From an uncultured Thermoguttaceae bacterium (GTDB lineage: Bacteria > Planctomycetota > Planctomycetia > Pirellulales > Thermoguttaceae): a stretch of DNA of 59,706 nt. Below, in pieces: positions 59,298 through 59,706 of the stretch. Position 1 is the stretch's first letter. Every line of letters starts with the position of its first letter. The position numbers and the translations under genes were made by a program. The DNA is taken from contig CALIRO010000075.1 in NCBI GenBank assembly GCA_938042245.1, forward strand, positions 1-59,706, written 5' to 3'. The notes under the pieces were generated by a model that saw nothing but the letters and a program-made list of their open reading frames with translations, had not been told where the DNA came from and made no database searches.

Positions 59298-59706
59298 TCA
59301 GGGTTTTTGGTTTCGGGGCGGGGAAGATTTAAAAAAGTTCCAGACCACCTCCCGGAAGTCGAAATCGCGAGAGGTATTGCCGACCAGCGGTTCGGCCATC
59401 TGAGCTTTGGGGGCCTCTTTGCCGGGCAGGGTGTGGCCTCCGCCTTGGATGAGCCAGTATTCCACTTTCACCCCACCTTGGCCGGGCGGATAGCGGCGAA
59501 CCAAAGTCCGGCATCCGTCGTTGGGATCGACATCCGGTAGAAGCTCTTCCTTGGGCGGGCCGGTAATACCGTTATGTTTTAGGTAGAGTGTGATCATTTG
59601 TTCGGTAGAGATAATCTTCCCCCGACGGTTGCTGCCCGCGATGGAACCGCCGCCGATCGGCACCAGCGGGTCCGCATCGCCCTGGATCACAAGCAGCGAG
59701 ATGGGG
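59298..59706 (-). CDS. Alpha/beta-hydrolase, PHB-depolymerase/feruloyl-esterase-like (5' end cut)
   Basis: Only the C-terminal part is present; the frame runs off the right edge. The visible ~135 residues include PISLLVIQGDADPLVPIGGG, a strand followed by the acid (Asp) of the catalytic triad, and YWLIQGGGHTLPGKE, where GGGH carries the triad His. This layout is that of LpqC / PHB-depolymerase / feruloyl-esterase (Esterase_phd-like) enzymes. The nucleophile Ser lies outside. Whether it acts on esters of the surface polysaccharides or on storage polymers cannot be told. Confidence 0.75.
   Translation of the reverse strand, partial: PISLLVIQGDADPLVPIGGGSIAGSNRRGKIISTEQMITLYLKHNGITGPPKEELLPDVDPNDGCRTLVRRYPPGQGGVKVEYWLIQGGGHTLPGKEAPKAQMAEPLVGNTSRDFDFREVVWNFFKSSPPRNQKP

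Overview
The window looks like chromosome of a planctomycete (Planctomycetota), most likely a moderately GC-rich, possibly thermophilic member related to the Pirellulales/Thermogutta group. The evidence is the gene content: a DUF1559 prepilin-like protein, secreted multi-module proteins with PQQ-type propellers, sulfatase/sialidase-like/GH-like secreted enzymes, a TatC with a large periplasmic insert, a DUF4912 protein, and a BMC shell gene. Species assignment is an inference from gene style; no rRNA or tRNA gene was seen.

Layout. 1-15 kb: a DUF1559 protein cut by the left edge, aroA and a PQQ-propeller protein on the minus strand, then DUF4912, ribF, an nrnA-like DHH phosphoesterase and a lipoprotein on the plus strand, small secreted or membrane proteins, a thiamine-binding protein, and a lipoprotein joining an FlgI-like segment to HEAT repeats. 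15-25 kb: smc, a Ser/Thr kinase, a P-II protein, tatC and manA. 25-33 kb: a small lipoprotein, a 1520-residue propeller/heparinase-like exoprotein, an RlmI-like methyltransferase and a protein with four exact 15-residue Cys repeats. 33-39.5 kb (minus): Gfo/Idh/MocA oxidoreductase, a TIM-barrel-like exoprotein, a divergent prepilin peptidase and a Spy/CpxP-like protein. 39.5-44 kb (minus): sigma-54 regulator, pduS-like and pduT-like genes in a row. 44-49 kb: a sulfate ABC transporter operon. 49-60 kb: a degenerate hybrid histidine kinase, a 2-hydroxyacid dehydrogenase, a GH-like enzyme, a frameshifted and truncated sulfatase, a sialidase-like protein, a di-haem cytochrome c peroxidase-like protein and the end of an esterase.

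How the genes work together. Two themes stand out. One is breakdown of sulfated or acidic polysaccharides outside the cytoplasm (heparinase-like, GH-like, sulfatase remnant, sialidase-like, Gfo/Idh/MocA), with sulfate handled by the Cys-type transporter. The other is redox chemistry linked to a bacterial microcompartment (PduT-like Fe-S shell trimer and PduS-like flavo/Fe-S protein), placed directly downstream of a GAF-AAA+-Fis sigma-54 activator. The rest is housekeeping.

The intergenic DNA is rich in small repeats: an inverted pair of ~190-bp MITE-like elements, a 149-bp element with terminal inverted repeats, a ~105-bp dispersed pair, many short 'GTCATTCC...GGAATCCAG' palindromes, and clusters of hairpins ending in GTTAC, one of which lies inside the sulfate transporter operon. 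No CRISPR array, integrase, transposase or phage gene was found.
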